Positions 43,280 to 52,247 of a stretch of DNA of 64,000 bases are shown one piece after another. Origin of the DNA: Methanothrix sp. GTDB lineage: Archaea > Halobacteriota > Methanosarcinia > Methanotrichales > Methanotrichaceae. The stretch is from contig NZ_JANIHG010000003.1 of assembly GCF_024518575.1 (NCBI RefSeq), forward strand, positions 1-64,000, read 5' to 3'. Both the position numbers and the translations under genes were made by a program. Below the pieces are notes generated by a model. It did no database searches and was not told the DNA's origin. It worked only from the letters and a program-made list of their open reading frames with translations. Each line of letters opens with the position of its first letter. Within the stretch, counting starts at the first letter, position 1.

Positions 43280-44128
43280 TCACCATCTCCCTATCTCTGC
43301 GACAACCTCTCTCGTGGAGAAAAACCCAACCATGCTATCGTTCTCGATGACAGGCATGCCGCATATGCTCTTCTCCACGAGAACCTTCGCATCATCAACC
43401 GCTCTGTCATCGACACGCGCAGCTATGATCGGAGACGACATTATGTCCTCTGCGACGAGCGGCACCTGCTTTATGTACCTGTACTGCTTCCTTCCGGCCG
43501 TGCTCTCCTTTCTGGTCATCTTTATGCTCTTCATCCTCGGCTGATCGAAGGAATCGAAGATTCCCGCAAATGTCAGGTTCGATCTTGTTATAACTCCTAC
43601 AGGCCGCATGTTGTCCTCGTAGACCAGAACCCTGCTGACTCCATGGAGATTCATCTGCTCCACGACATGCGCTATCGTGTGATGCCTGTGAACGCTGACC
43701 ATGCCCTCGGACATGAGGTCCCCCACCTTCGAGTCGAGGTTCTGCTGTGCGAAATACTTGAGCAGATCCCTGGATGTTATTATGCCGACGAGCTCTCCGT
43801 CCTTCTCCACAGGGAGACCATCGATCTCGTTCTCCATCATGAGCTCTGCAGCCTGGGTGAGCGTTGCATCCGGGTATATTGTGATCGGGTTCTCTGTCAT
43901 CACAAGCTGCACAGGGATCCTGTCGATCGGCCTCCTCCTCCATTCAGGCGCCGCCTGAGCGAGCCTGTTCGATATGTCGTACTTTGTGACTATTCCCACA
44001 AGCTTCCCCTTGTCCATCACGGGAAGCCTGCTTATGTCATGCTTGAACATCAGGTTCCTGGCCCTCTGGATGGGCTCATTTTTCTCCACTACCCAGACGG
44101 GTGTTGCCATGTAATCCTTTACTCTCAT
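43280..44128 (-). CDS. Four-CBS-domain protein (CBS array member 4)
   Basis: The 282-residue protein has two Bateman modules (motifs starting VKDYMATPVWVV, PVQLVMTENPIT, VGDLMSEGMVSV and AEDIMSSPIIAA). A basic linker (SIKMTRKESTAGRKQYRY) lies between motifs 3 and 4. There is no effector domain. It overlaps the preceding CBS gene by 4 bp (ATGA), so translation is coupled. Ligand and target are unknown. Confidence 0.92.
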   Translation of the reverse strand: MRVKDYMATPVWVVEKNEPIQRARNLMFKHDISRLPVMDKGKLVGIVTKYDISNRLAQAAPEWRRRPIDRIPVQLVMTENPITIYPDATLTQAAELMMENEIDGLPVEKDGELVGIITSRDLLKYFAQQNLDSKVGDLMSEGMVSVHRHHTIAHVVEQMNLHGVSRVLVYEDNMRPVGVITRSNLTFAGIFDSFDQPRMKSIKMTRKESTAGRKQYRYIKQVPLVAEDIMSSPIIAARVDDRAVDDAKVLVEKSICGMPVIENDSMVGFFSTREVVAEIGRW

Positions 44129-45087
44129 CTCGCAACTCCCCTATGCTCCGCCAACGCTCTCAGGAAATCCCTCTCGGTTATGATCCCCACCATTGAGCCG
44201 CCCTCCATGACAGGCAGGGAGCCCACATCCTTCTCCACCATCAGGTTAGCAGCGTCATTCAGCCTTGTCCTTGGATCTGTCATGATGAGTGATCTCTTTA
44301 TGAGGCCCTTTATCGGCTGCTCCATCACATCCTTTATATCGCCTGTTATGATCTTGCTGAACGCCTCTCCCGAAGCCATGTACTTCATGATGTCCGAGGC
44401 TGTTATTATCCCTGTCAGAACGCCATCCTGAATTACCGGAAGGCGCCTGAATCCTTTCTGCACCATCATCCTGGAGGTCTTCTCTATGGACATGCTGGCG
44501 GGGGCTGTAACCACATTCGGGCTCATGTAGTCCCTGACGGTCTTATCCATCTCAAGGCCTCTCACAACCTCCACGAAGTCCTCCTCTGTGACGATCGCCT
44601 TTATTCTCGACCTTTCATCCACGATCGGAAGACCGCCCACGTTACGCTCGTACATGATCTTCAGCGCCTCATCCACCGTAGCGGTATCCGGGGCTGAGAT
44701 CACCTTTGTGCTCATGATCTCCCTTATCTCGGCATTGATGGCCGCTAGAATATTGCCCTCGTACTTCTTTCTCACAAGGTTGTGCCTTATGCCCCCTCCA
44801 AGGAAGTCCACGATATCCACGCAGGTCACGAATCCCAGAAGCCGGTTCGTTCCAGCATCCGCTATTGGCAGCCTCCTGAAGCCGTAGCTGTTCATTATCT
44901 TGATCGCGCCGATTATCGTTGTCGTGGGTGGAGCGGTAACAACCTCTGTGCTCGCCATGCTGAGAATGTCTCCCTGGCGTCTCGCCACCCTCGAATCAAA
45001 CTCGACCGGTCCTCTGTCCATGCTGCCCGGAGGAACTGGTATCCCCTCGACCCTCTGATCCCCAATCCTGTGATCAACTCTCTTCAT
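44125..45087 (-). CDS. Four-CBS-domain protein (CBS array member 3)
   Basis: The 320-residue protein has an N-terminal ~40-residue basic/polar extension (KRVDHRIGDQRVEG ... DSRVARRQGD). Four CBS motifs follow (DILSMASTEVVTA, IREIMSTKVISA, VRDYMSPNVVTA and IKGLIKRSLIMT). It begins at the base after the next CBS gene's stop and overlaps the following one by 4 bp. The extension is the only part of this protein that is not CBS. Confidence 0.92.
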   Translation of the reverse strand: MKRVDHRIGDQRVEGIPVPPGSMDRGPVEFDSRVARRQGDILSMASTEVVTAPPTTTIIGAIKIMNSYGFRRLPIADAGTNRLLGFVTCVDIVDFLGGGIRHNLVRKKYEGNILAAINAEIREIMSTKVISAPDTATVDEALKIMYERNVGGLPIVDERSRIKAIVTEEDFVEVVRGLEMDKTVRDYMSPNVVTAPASMSIEKTSRMMVQKGFRRLPVIQDGVLTGIITASDIMKYMASGEAFSKIITGDIKDVMEQPIKGLIKRSLIMTDPRTRLNDAANLMVEKDVGSLPVMEGGSMVGIITERDFLRALAEHRGVAR

Positions 45088-45873
45088 TCAAACATCACCA
45101 AGGACCGCTTTAATAAGATCGTACCTATCGACTATACCTACAAGCACATCATTCTCCACAACAGAGATCCGTCCGATATCGTGCTTTCGCATCACCTCTA
45201 TTGCCTGCTTGAGCGGGGCGTCTCTCTTAATGCTGTACAGCGGAGTGCTCATCAACTTCTCCACCCTGATCTTGGCGGTGTCCTTCGATCTGTACATATC
45301 CTCCTTGCCCAGCCTGGCCCACCCCCTCTTCAGTATATCAAACCTGGTGATGACCCCAATAGGTCTTCCGGATTCGTTCACCACCGGCAGACCCGTGATG
45401 TCCTCTTCAAGCATCCTGTCCCATACCTTCGATATCGGGTCGTCGGGCCTGGCTGTGATCACATCTCTGGACATGATGGCATCGACCGGCATATCCGGAA
45501 CCCTGCTGAGGTCGAGATTCCTGAATACGTCAAGAAGGCTCACAACGCCTCTGAGCATTCTATTGGCAGGCGAGTCCACCACAGGGAGAAGCGTCACCTT
45601 CTCCTGAAGCATCACCCTGGCCGCCTCCATCATATCCATATCCTCGGTGATGAGGGGCACGCTGACCGTGAATCCCGCCACAGTGACGTTCGACCTCGTG
45701 GAGGTTATCTTGAGCATATCCTGGTTTGTCACGATCCCAATTACCCGGCCCTCTGAGTCGAGGACGGGAAGTCCGCGCACATGATTATCTCTTATGAGCT
45801 GGCGCGCCCTGGTCGCAAAATCTGTCTTCTCCACATAAAGTGGATCCCTGGACATAATATCAGCTACTTTCAT
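45088..45873 (-). CDS. Four-CBS-domain protein (CBS array member 2)
   Basis: The 261-residue protein has motifs starting VADIMSRDPLYV, a divergent second (FTVSVPLITEDMDM), VDAIMSRDVITA and VEKLMSTPLYSI. It consists of two Bateman modules with no other domain. It is separated by 48 bp from the first CBS gene and directly abuts the next. It may assemble with the other array products as stacked CBS rings; that is inference. Confidence 0.92.
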   Translation of the reverse strand: MKVADIMSRDPLYVEKTDFATRARQLIRDNHVRGLPVLDSEGRVIGIVTNQDMLKITSTRSNVTVAGFTVSVPLITEDMDMMEAARVMLQEKVTLLPVVDSPANRMLRGVVSLLDVFRNLDLSRVPDMPVDAIMSRDVITARPDDPISKVWDRMLEEDITGLPVVNESGRPIGVITRFDILKRGWARLGKEDMYRSKDTAKIRVEKLMSTPLYSIKRDAPLKQAIEVMRKHDIGRISVVENDVLVGIVDRYDLIKAVLGDV

Positions 45874-45921
45874 TGTTGCTCCCCATCCAGAATGCCTGAC
45901 AATAATCCGAAGCAGAGAATA

Positions 45922-46479
45922 TCATCTGCTGATATCCCGACAGCTCCAACAGAGCATCTCCCCATCAACGGAGACCAGAGAGTCTGAAAGCTGGCCGCAG
46001 CGCTCGCATATCCCCCTGACCATCTCTCTCGGCTCATCGAAGTGCACGCTCTCCCTGTGCATCTCGATCAGATCCGCCAGAATGTCATTCAGCCCGAGAG
46101 ATGCACCGGAGACCAGATCAGTGTCGGTGATAATCCCCACCAGTCTGCCATCATCGGAGATGACCGGAAGCCGCTTCACGCCGGATTTAAGCATGAGCTC
46201 GGCAGCATCACGGAGGCTTGCATCCGGGTGGATCTTTATGAGCGGGGAGTTCATGACATCCCCCACCCTAGCCTTTCTGGGGTCCTCAGCTCTGGCGACT
46301 ACTTTCTTCACAAGATCTCGCTCGGTTATGATTCCTATGGGTTTCCCCTCCCGAACCACTATCAGGCTGCCAACGTTGGCAGATATCATCCTGCTTGCAG
46401 CATCCAGCACATCCATATCTGCATCGACGGTCAGCACCGGGCGGCTCATGATCTCTCGCACACGTATCGTAGTCTCCAT
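45922..46479 (-). CDS. CBS pair with C-terminal zinc ribbon (CBS array member 1)
   Basis: The 185-residue protein has two CBS motifs (VREIMSRPVLTV and VGDVMNSPLIKI) followed by a helical linker and a zinc ribbon CERCGQ ... CWSCRD (two CxxC pairs, residues ~158-180). This CBS-zinc-ribbon layout recurs in archaea and may bind nucleic acid or a partner in response to a nucleotide. It is the first gene of the array, with GGAGGT upstream of ATG and an AATTATAG TATA-like box ~40 bp upstream, so it probably heads the operon. Confidence 0.92.
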   Translation of the reverse strand: METTIRVREIMSRPVLTVDADMDVLDAASRMISANVGSLIVVREGKPIGIITERDLVKKVVARAEDPRKARVGDVMNSPLIKIHPDASLRDAAELMLKSGVKRLPVISDDGRLVGIITDTDLVSGASLGLNDILADLIEMHRESVHFDEPREMVRGICERCGQLSDSLVSVDGEMLCWSCRDISR

Positions 46480-46669
46480 CGCCTTAACCTCCGTTTCTTC
46501 ATACTCTATAATTCCGCATTCAAATTCTTAGCGAACTCAACCTATAAAAGAGTCTCTGTGCATCAGCAGATGCGTAAACGCAGCCCCGACTGCAACGGTC
46601 GAAAAGCTCTGCTGCTCTGGCCAGCCACGCTGGAACTGATGGCATGGAGGCCGCACGCTCCTCGGAAGA

Positions 46670-47158
46670 TCATCTGCCCCGCGCGTGCTGCAGTATGTGC
46701 TCAAGCTCCTGCAGGATGAGCTCGATCCCGAGGGACGCAGCTGCGGGCGATCCCGGTATGGCAAATACCGGCACGCCGCTGATCAGACCTGCAGATGCCC
46801 TTGTGAGCATCGCCCTTGTGCCGACCTGCTCCAGGCTCTTCAGCCTGAAGATCTCCCCAAACCCTGGAATGCTCTTCTCAAAAAGCGGCTCGATCGCCTC
46901 TATGGTGAGATCGCTCGGTGTTAGGCCTGTGCCCCCGCAGAAAATCACAGCGTCGCTGTTCCGCTCGATGCTCTCGAGCAGAGCAAGGCGCACGGGCATG
47001 ATGCCATCTGGAATCAGCCGGTATCTGAAATCATGACCTGATGCGGTTATCCCGTCAACCATCCTCCTCCCGGAGACATCCTCCGCATCATCAGGGCTGG
47101 ATACAGAGCCGTACCGGTTGAAGCGCGAGGTGCTGACTGTGATCGAATCGATGATCAT
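46670..47158 (-). CDS. moaB: Molybdenum cofactor biosynthesis protein MoaB/Mog type
   Basis: This molybdopterin-binding fold adenylates molybdopterin or supports metal insertion for molybdo- or tungstoenzymes such as formylmethanofuran dehydrogenase. The hallmark GGTGLTPSDLT is at residues ~96-106, with VFAIPGSPAAA near the C-terminus. The 162-residue length is normal. A TATA-like TTTTAATATC lies 25-30 bp upstream of ATG 47158. It sits upstream of the CBS array but is separated by 190 bp and probably has its own promoter. Confidence 0.92.
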   Translation of the reverse strand: MIIDSITVSTSRFNRYGSVSSPDDAEDVSGRRMVDGITASGHDFRYRLIPDGIMPVRLALLESIERNSDAVIFCGGTGLTPSDLTIEAIEPLFEKSIPGFGEIFRLKSLEQVGTRAMLTRASAGLISGVPVFAIPGSPAAASLGIELILQELEHILQHARGR

Positions 47159-47309
47159 CAGATGGAGGCTGATATTAAAAGATAAAGACGTTTCGATACT
47201 CTTGTGATGAAAGTCATGGCCTGCGCCGGTAAAAGCCGGAATAAATTCAGCACGCTGTCCCTCCCAGGTTGTGGAAACGTAGATATACGATCTCCGTGCA
47301 CCGAATCAC

Positions 47310-47555
47310 ATGCTCAGCCAGATGGAGCAGGCGATTGATGGATTCGAAAGGATGAGCGCTGATAAGAGGGCGGCCATGCGTGTGATTCTTCAGAGATACG
47401 TGGAGGGAAGCATAGGAATCGACGAGGCGTACTATGAGCTTCTGGATACAGGCCTGATACCGATGCCTAGCAGGTGTGCGATGAAGCCGAAGATCGCGTC
47501 TGAGGGCGATGAGGCCAGGCTGAAGGATCTGATACGGACCAGGATACTGCGTTGA
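47310..47555 (+). CDS. Small uncharacterised protein
   Basis: The 81-residue helical protein (EQAIDGFERMSADKRAAMRVILQRYVEGSIGIDEAYYELLDTG, then a basic C-terminal helix RLKDLIRTRILR) has no recognised family. ATG 47310 is ~22-25 bp after a GATATACG TATA-like element (about 47281-47289), consistent with a leaderless gene. This, with ordinary composition, makes it credible. Confidence 0.6.
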   Translation: MLSQMEQAIDGFERMSADKRAAMRVILQRYVEGSIGIDEAYYELLDTGLIPMPSRCAMKPKIASEGDEARLKDLIRTRILR

Positions 47556-47679
47556 TGGGGGACGTATGCGAGATCATCCCGGACGGGAGAAGGGGGCCCT
47601 CTGTGACTTCAAAGCTGCAACGTGACCAGCAAAGCTGCCCACGCGCCCTCAAATATTTCTGAGCATCAAGAGATGCTCT

Positions 47680-47976
47680 TTACGGGCTCCTCTCCAGGGC
47701 CTTCAGCTTCGTGTCTATTGATATCTCCTTGTCCAGCCTGTAGTCTATTGTCACAGTGGTTATCACCCTCTGCACCTCCATATCCGTCAGTATCTTGTTC
47801 GCCCTCTCGATTATCATGCAGACCTGCTCTATCGATTCCGCCTCAATGGTAGTGCACATAGCACCTGGCACGAATCTGATTCCTGAGCTCCTCAACATCT
47901 CATGCACCGCACGGATGTACCTGCCAGCGCTTGTGCCTGCCCCCATGGGTATAAGACTGAACTCTGCAACTATCAT
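47680..47976 (-). CDS. MTH1187/YkoF-like thiamine-binding protein
   Basis: This 98-residue ferredoxin-fold protein of the DUF77 family begins MIVAEFSLIPMGAGTSAGRYI and contains SSGIRFVPGAMCTTIEA, both typical. Family members bind thiamine or hydroxymethylpyrimidine and associate with thiamine genes; thiC is 6 kb away. ATG is preceded by TATA-like sequence in the 47990s. Confidence 0.88.
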   Translation of the reverse strand: MIVAEFSLIPMGAGTSAGRYIRAVHEMLRSSGIRFVPGAMCTTIEAESIEQVCMIIERANKILTDMEVQRVITTVTIDYRLDKEISIDTKLKALERSP

Positions 47977-48044
47977 GATGATAAATGTGAGCTGATCCTA
48001 TAGAAATATTTTGAAGAGAACGCCAGCAAAAATTGATGTGACGA

Positions 48045-48118
48045 TGGGCCCGACGCGATTCGAACGCGTGATCCCCGCCGTGTAAGGGCGATGTCATGAC
48101 CACCTAGACCACGGGCCC
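48045..48118 (-). tRNA. tRNA-Val (UAC anticodon)
   Basis: The 74-nt cloverleaf has acceptor stem GGGCCCG/CGGGCCC with discriminator A. The anticodon stem-loop is TCGCC-CTTACAC-GGCGG, giving anticodon UAC. The T-arm is CGCG-TTCGAAT-CGCG. No CCA is encoded and there is no intron. Confidence 0.95.
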
Positions 48119-48152
48119 TCTCGCCACCTCTGAGACATTTTGGTATTAGACG

Positions 48153-49685
48153 TTATCGCTTGCTCTTCGGGCGAATGTACATGCCGGTCATCGTTGTATC
48201 CAGCACATCCACCGGAGGCGATCTGGTCAGAAGGCTCACCACCACCATGGCTGCTATCGATAGAATGAATCCATAGAAGCTGAAGTGCACTGGAAGTGGC
48301 GAGACGAACCAGTGGTACCATCCTGCCACAAGCGCCCCTATGAGGCCGAGGGACATAGAGGCGATAGCGCCCTCCCTTGTCGCCCTCCTCCAGTAGAGAC
48401 CGGCAAGTATCGGCACCACAAACGTGGCGAGCATTATGCCTATCCCCATCCATATCAGGAATGCCAAAAGCTCCGGTGGCTTCCTCCACGCAAGTACCAG
48501 CGTCAGTATCACTGAGAAGACTATCGCTATTCTGCTCACCAGGGTTATGCTTCTATCCGAGGCTTTTTTATTGAAGAACATCTTATAGATGTCCCATCCG
48601 ACATAGCTCCCTATTGTGAGCATGAGCCTGTCGGTGGTCGACATCACTGCGGAGAGCACGATCACAGCGACCAGGGGGCCTGCGATGTTGGGGAAGATGT
48701 GCATCGCAGCGACAACAAATGCGTAATCCTGTGGATTGGATACGTTTGTCGGAAGCGCTATCATCCCCTCCGCTACCATCGCCCTCGAGGCGAAACCTGA
48801 GATCTTGACCAGGTACATCACAACAAGGTACAGAACAAATGCAGCAAGCGGAGACCACCGGAAGAATTTCTGACTCCTCGCAGAGAGAACGTTGTTTATG
48901 ACATGCGGAGCGCTCGCAAGCCCGAAGGTCAGGAGGAAGAAGAATGATATCAGATACATTGGTGTCATGAAGGCGTATTTCGCATACGGTGGGTGCATCT
49001 GTGGATACCAGATCTTCACGTAGTTCGGATCTATACCTGCCAGGATGTTATTGACATGTGTGAGCCCTCCTGCTGACTGGATTATGAAGGGCGAGACCGC
49101 AAGAACTCCGATTATTATAAGAATACCCTGGACAAGTGAGACCCAGGCGATCGCGTAGAGCCCGCCCATTATTGTGTATATCATGACTATTATGGCGCCG
49201 ATCAGCAGCGCATCTGTGTACGAGATCTTGAGCATCCAGCTCAGGACCATGCTTATGGCGACGTACTGCCCCACCAGGTAAATCAGCGATACAAGTATTC
49301 CAGCCACTGCTGAGAGCCCGCGCAGCCCGCGCTGGCTGTAAAATCTCTGAGCGAGGTAGTCCTGTATTGTGATGTATCCCATCCGCTCGGAGATCGCATG
49401 GAGCTTCGTTCCGTATACCAGGATGACGAATGCAGCGCTCAGCGGCACGAAGATCTGCTCCCAGATCGTGGGCCATCCTCCGATGTATCCCAGGCCGCTT
49501 GTCCCGAGGATCGTCATACCGCTGCATATGCTCGCCACTATCATCAATGTGAGCAGCCAGAAGCCGAGGTTTCTTCCCGCGACAATGAAGTCCTCGGATG
49601 ATCTGACCTTCCTCGAGGCCCATGCGCCTATGGCGAGAAGCCCCACCAGATACAGGCCGAGAATGATTGCCATATTGAAGTCCAT
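48153..49685 (-). CDS. Sodium/solute symporter (SSS family)
   Basis: This integral membrane protein of ~13 helices belongs to the SSS family (NSGMTILG-like SGMTILGTSGLGYIGGWP, RSSEDFIVAGRNLG, GLYAIAWVSLVQG). Family substrates include acetate, proline and pantothenate; acetate uptake would suit an aceticlastic methanogen but cannot be proven here. ATG 49685 (510 residues) overlaps the stop of a 39-residue membrane peptide by one base and has GAGGTGG 6 nt upstream. A short basic tail ends IRPKSKR. The tRNA-Val gene lies downstream. Confidence 0.88.
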   Translation of the reverse strand: MDFNMAIILGLYLVGLLAIGAWASRKVRSSEDFIVAGRNLGFWLLTLMIVASICSGMTILGTSGLGYIGGWPTIWEQIFVPLSAAFVILVYGTKLHAISERMGYITIQDYLAQRFYSQRGLRGLSAVAGILVSLIYLVGQYVAISMVLSWMLKISYTDALLIGAIIVMIYTIMGGLYAIAWVSLVQGILIIIGVLAVSPFIIQSAGGLTHVNNILAGIDPNYVKIWYPQMHPPYAKYAFMTPMYLISFFFLLTFGLASAPHVINNVLSARSQKFFRWSPLAAFVLYLVVMYLVKISGFASRAMVAEGMIALPTNVSNPQDYAFVVAAMHIFPNIAGPLVAVIVLSAVMSTTDRLMLTIGSYVGWDIYKMFFNKKASDRSITLVSRIAIVFSVILTLVLAWRKPPELLAFLIWMGIGIMLATFVVPILAGLYWRRATREGAIASMSLGLIGALVAGWYHWFVSPLPVHFSFYGFILSIAAMVVVSLLTRSPPVDVLDTTMTGMYIRPKSKR

Positions 49686-49804
49686 CAGCTCCACCTCAAC
49701 GCCCAGCCCAGAAGAACAAGAGCTATGATGCCGGGCACCATTGTCACCGCGATGAGAGTTTCAGTCGGCAGACCGAACAAAGATATCTCCTCCCTCTGAT
49801 GCAT
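49685..49804 (-). CDS. 39-residue membrane partner of the sodium/solute symporter
   Basis: A short frame begins at ATG 49804 (MHQREEISLFGLP) and continues into a single hydrophobic helix (AVTMVPGIIALVLLGWAL), ending RWS. Its stop TGA overlaps the symporter ATG (TGATG). A TATA box CCTTTATATG at 49825-49834 predicts a leaderless start here. An internal TTG at 49780 with GGAGG 8 nt upstream is an alternative. Small membrane partners encoded just upstream are common for SSS transporters. Confidence 0.7.
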   Translation of the reverse strand: MHQREEISLFGLPTETLIAVTMVPGIIALVLLGWALRWS

Positions 49805-49824
49805 GATAGCGTGTTTCATTGTGG

Positions 49825-49834
49825 CATATAAAGG
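49825..49834 (-). promoter_or_regulatory. TATA box of the symporter operon
   Basis: Minus-strand CCTTTATATG is centred ~25 bp upstream of ATG 49804. Confidence 0.6.
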
Positions 49835-50069
49835 TGGCGTGTGGATCACTCGATCTTTGAATAAATGCTGTGATTTGCAGGGAAAAACATGAAGAACGAT
49901 CAGTTTATTAAAATGTCTATTATTATTGGTATTAATGCATTATTTTGATCATCATTACCATCCTTTGAATTTGCCCAGAACAACCTGCTCTCCTCGAGAG
50001 GTCGCAGACCATCGATAGCGTCGGCTGTTTTGAACAGTCTCAGGAAACCACGATTCAAAGCTGCATTCG

Positions 50070-50678
50070 TCATCTCCCCAGGCTCCTCCAGATGTAGATG
50101 AAACGCTGTACTGCCGTGATGTGGCTCAGTACCATAGTGATCAGCACCATCCAGCCGAGGATTTGGAGGCCTCCAATCCTGTGGGGGTGTATAGCGTTTG
50201 CAAGCGTCGCGACGACCAGAAAAACCAGCCGGTCGGCCCTGCCGAGCATGCCTCCGTAGCATCTCCTGAGATTCACGGCCTGTGCCTGCGTGCCGATGTA
50301 GCTGGTCATGAGAACGCCTACGACAGCTAGAAGACCCACCTCCCACCGGACGTATCCGGCGAAGATTACTCCTGACAGCATAAGCACGTCTGAGTATCTG
50401 TCGATCACGTGGTCGAGAAGATCTCCTCTGCGATCCGCATATCCCATCTTGCGGGCGAGCGCACCGTCCACAGCATCCGCAATCCCGTTGAGCATGACCA
50501 TGATCGCAGCTGCAAAGAGCATCCTCTGATCAGAGGCTGATGTGTAGTAGAGCAGGAATGCGAGAGATGAGAAGCAGAGGGAGAGCGCGGAGAGCATGTT
50601 CGGGGTCAGACCCGCCCGTTCGACGAGCTCAGCCACCGGCTCGGTGATAGATCTCGATGCCTCTCTGAGATCATCCAA
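50070..50678 (-). CDS. CDP-alcohol phosphatidyltransferase (archaetidylinositol-phosphate synthase-like)
   Basis: The signature is D-x2-DG-x2-AR-x8-G-x3-D-x3-D (DAVDGALARKMGYADRRGDLLDHVIDRYSD). There are five or six membrane helices in ~200 residues. The archaeal enzyme joins CDP-archaeol and L-myo-inositol 1-phosphate. The ino1 gene in this window supports that substrate, but glycerol or serine cannot be excluded. TTG 50678 has GGAG 7 nt upstream; TTG 50684 is also possible. The gene is the last of a five-gene overlapping minus-strand operon. Confidence 0.88.
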   Translation of the reverse strand: MDDLREASRSITEPVAELVERAGLTPNMLSALSLCFSSLAFLLYYTSASDQRMLFAAAIMVMLNGIADAVDGALARKMGYADRRGDLLDHVIDRYSDVLMLSGVIFAGYVRWEVGLLAVVGVLMTSYIGTQAQAVNLRRCYGGMLGRADRLVFLVVATLANAIHPHRIGGLQILGWMVLITMVLSHITAVQRFIYIWRSLGR

Positions 50679-51192
50679 GGTCAATCTCCGGATCCCCCAG
50701 CCAGTCGATGCCTCCAGGGGGCATCTCGATCTCTCTCTTTACCACGGCGGTTACGATAGATGCGACCTCCTCCGGGCTCAGATCAGTTGTATCAATCTCA
50801 TGGACCCTTGAGCACAGCTCAAGCGCCTCAACCAGTATGAGATCGATCGCCTCTGACTCGACGTTCTCCCTGATCTTGCTCTCATTATATCCACGGGCCT
50901 CCAGCCGTCTGCGGAGGAGGTTCGGATGCAATCTTAAGACTATCGCCTCGTCTGCGAAGTGATGCGCGAAATGCCCCTCGATTATAAGAATCTCATTCTC
51001 ACATGACCGCTCGATCTCTCGTATCCTCTCCTCAAGAGCATCCATGTCTGCCTCCAGGCATTCCCTATCAGGGTCGAAGCCTGCGCTCATCCCTGCTCTC
51101 ACCAGATCATTGAGATCCACCACCCTGAATGGAAGGAGCTTGGAGACAGTGGTCTTTCCTGTCCCGGGAGTGCCTGTCAGCGCTATCCGCAT
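50671..51192 (-). CDS. Fap7/AK6-type adenylate kinase-like NTPase
   Basis: The Walker A GTPGTGKTT is at residues ~7-15. A short NMP-binding region (IIEGHFAHHF) and the AK6-like RGYNESKIRENVESEAIDLIL follow. The archaeal/eukaryotic Fap7 family works in late small-subunit ribosome assembly with protein S11 and also has adenylate kinase activity. The 173-residue length is normal. It overlaps hisC by 10 bp and the lipid synthase gene by about 8-14 bp. Confidence 0.9.
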   Translation of the reverse strand: MRIALTGTPGTGKTTVSKLLPFRVVDLNDLVRAGMSAGFDPDRECLEADMDALEERIREIERSCENEILIIEGHFAHHFADEAIVLRLHPNLLRRRLEARGYNESKIRENVESEAIDLILVEALELCSRVHEIDTTDLSPEEVASIVTAVVKREIEMPPGGIDWLGDPEIDLG

Positions 51193-52247
51193 AGCTCTCT
51201 GTACGCCTCCAGGAACCGCGCGTTCTGCTCCGGAGTTCCCACAGTCACCCTGATGTGGTGATCGCCAGCATCCCTGAAAGATCTGCAGTCCCTGACTATG
51301 ATGCCCTTCCGGAGCATCCTCTCTGTGAGGACATCAGATCTCTCAGAGGTCTCTATGTAGAGGAAGTTGCCCCACGAGGGACTCGCCTCGACGATCTCTG
51401 AGAGCAGCAGCCCCCTCTCTCTCTTTATAAGCTCCACAGATCGCCGCATGTGCTCCAGGTCGCTCAGCGCTGCAATGCCAGCCGCAACCGCAGGGGTCGT
51501 GACTCCAAAGAACGGCGGAGCAGCCTTTCTGTAAGCCTCAGCGATCCATTCGGGGGCAAGCGCATAGCCGAGGCGGACTCCAGCGAGGCCGAACGCCTTC
51601 GACATGGTCCTACCGACGACGAGATTATCGTAATCGTTCAACAGATCCACCATGCTCCTCTCCGCGAACTCCACGTATGCCTCGTCCAGGAAGACCACCG
51701 CATCTGTGGACTCGATCACCGATCGCAGCAGATCCTCATCGATGACCTCGCCGGTTGGATTGTTCGGAGAGCATATGAAGACCATCCCGATTCTGTCGTC
51801 CCTCACACGCTCGATCAGATCTGAAGGATCTGATCGCCTGACAAACACCGGCTCTGCGCCGCAGAGGATGGTCACGATCTCGTAGAAGCTGAATGTCGGG
51901 GTGGGGATCAGCGTGCGAACTCCGTGATCCAGGAAGAGTCTGGAGAGAGTATCGATCACACCATCCATTCCAGAACCGATGAGCACCTGGCTTTCCGGAA
52001 ATCCTGTGTATGATGAGATCGATTTTATGAGATCATCGACCTCCGGATACAGATTCAGAGGTGCCTCAGCTATCGCTTTTTTCACCGCAGGACTCGGTCC
52101 GTACGGGTTCTCGTTGCTCCCCAGCTTCACGATCCTCTCCGGAGGTATTCCGTAGATCCTGGAGATCTCCTCGATCCCCCTGCCCGCAACGTACGGCCTG
52201 AGGCTGGAAAGCACAGGTCTGAGTCTAGAGCGTCTCTCCAATGACAT
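51183..52247 (-). CDS. hisC: Histidinol-phosphate aminotransferase
   Basis: This PLP fold-type I enzyme of histidine biosynthesis (imidazole acetol phosphate to histidinol phosphate) has KLGSNENPYGPSP, ICSPNNPTGEV, FLDEAYVEF and the PLP-lysine motif RTMSKAFGLAGVRLGYA. These are canonical for HisC, and the 354-residue length is right. It overlaps argD by 23 bp upstream and the Fap7 gene by 10 bp downstream, so translation is probably coupled. Confidence 0.94.
   Translation of the reverse strand: MSLERRSRLRPVLSSLRPYVAGRGIEEISRIYGIPPERIVKLGSNENPYGPSPAVKKAIAEAPLNLYPEVDDLIKSISSYTGFPESQVLIGSGMDGVIDTLSRLFLDHGVRTLIPTPTFSFYEIVTILCGAEPVFVRRSDPSDLIERVRDDRIGMVFICSPNNPTGEVIDEDLLRSVIESTDAVVFLDEAYVEFAERSMVDLLNDYDNLVVGRTMSKAFGLAGVRLGYALAPEWIAEAYRKAAPPFFGVTTPAVAAGIAALSDLEHMRRSVELIKRERGLLLSEIVEASPSWGNFLYIETSERSDVLTERMLRKGIIVRDCRSFRDAGDHHIRVTVGTPEQNARFLEAYRELCG

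Noticed and set aside
49900-50073. 57-codon minus-strand frame whose ATG overlaps the stop of the lipid synthase gene (ATGA)
   Set aside because: The overlap is suggestive, but the second half uses rare AT-rich codons unlike the neighbours and reads like intergenic sequence; no family or hydrophobic pattern.
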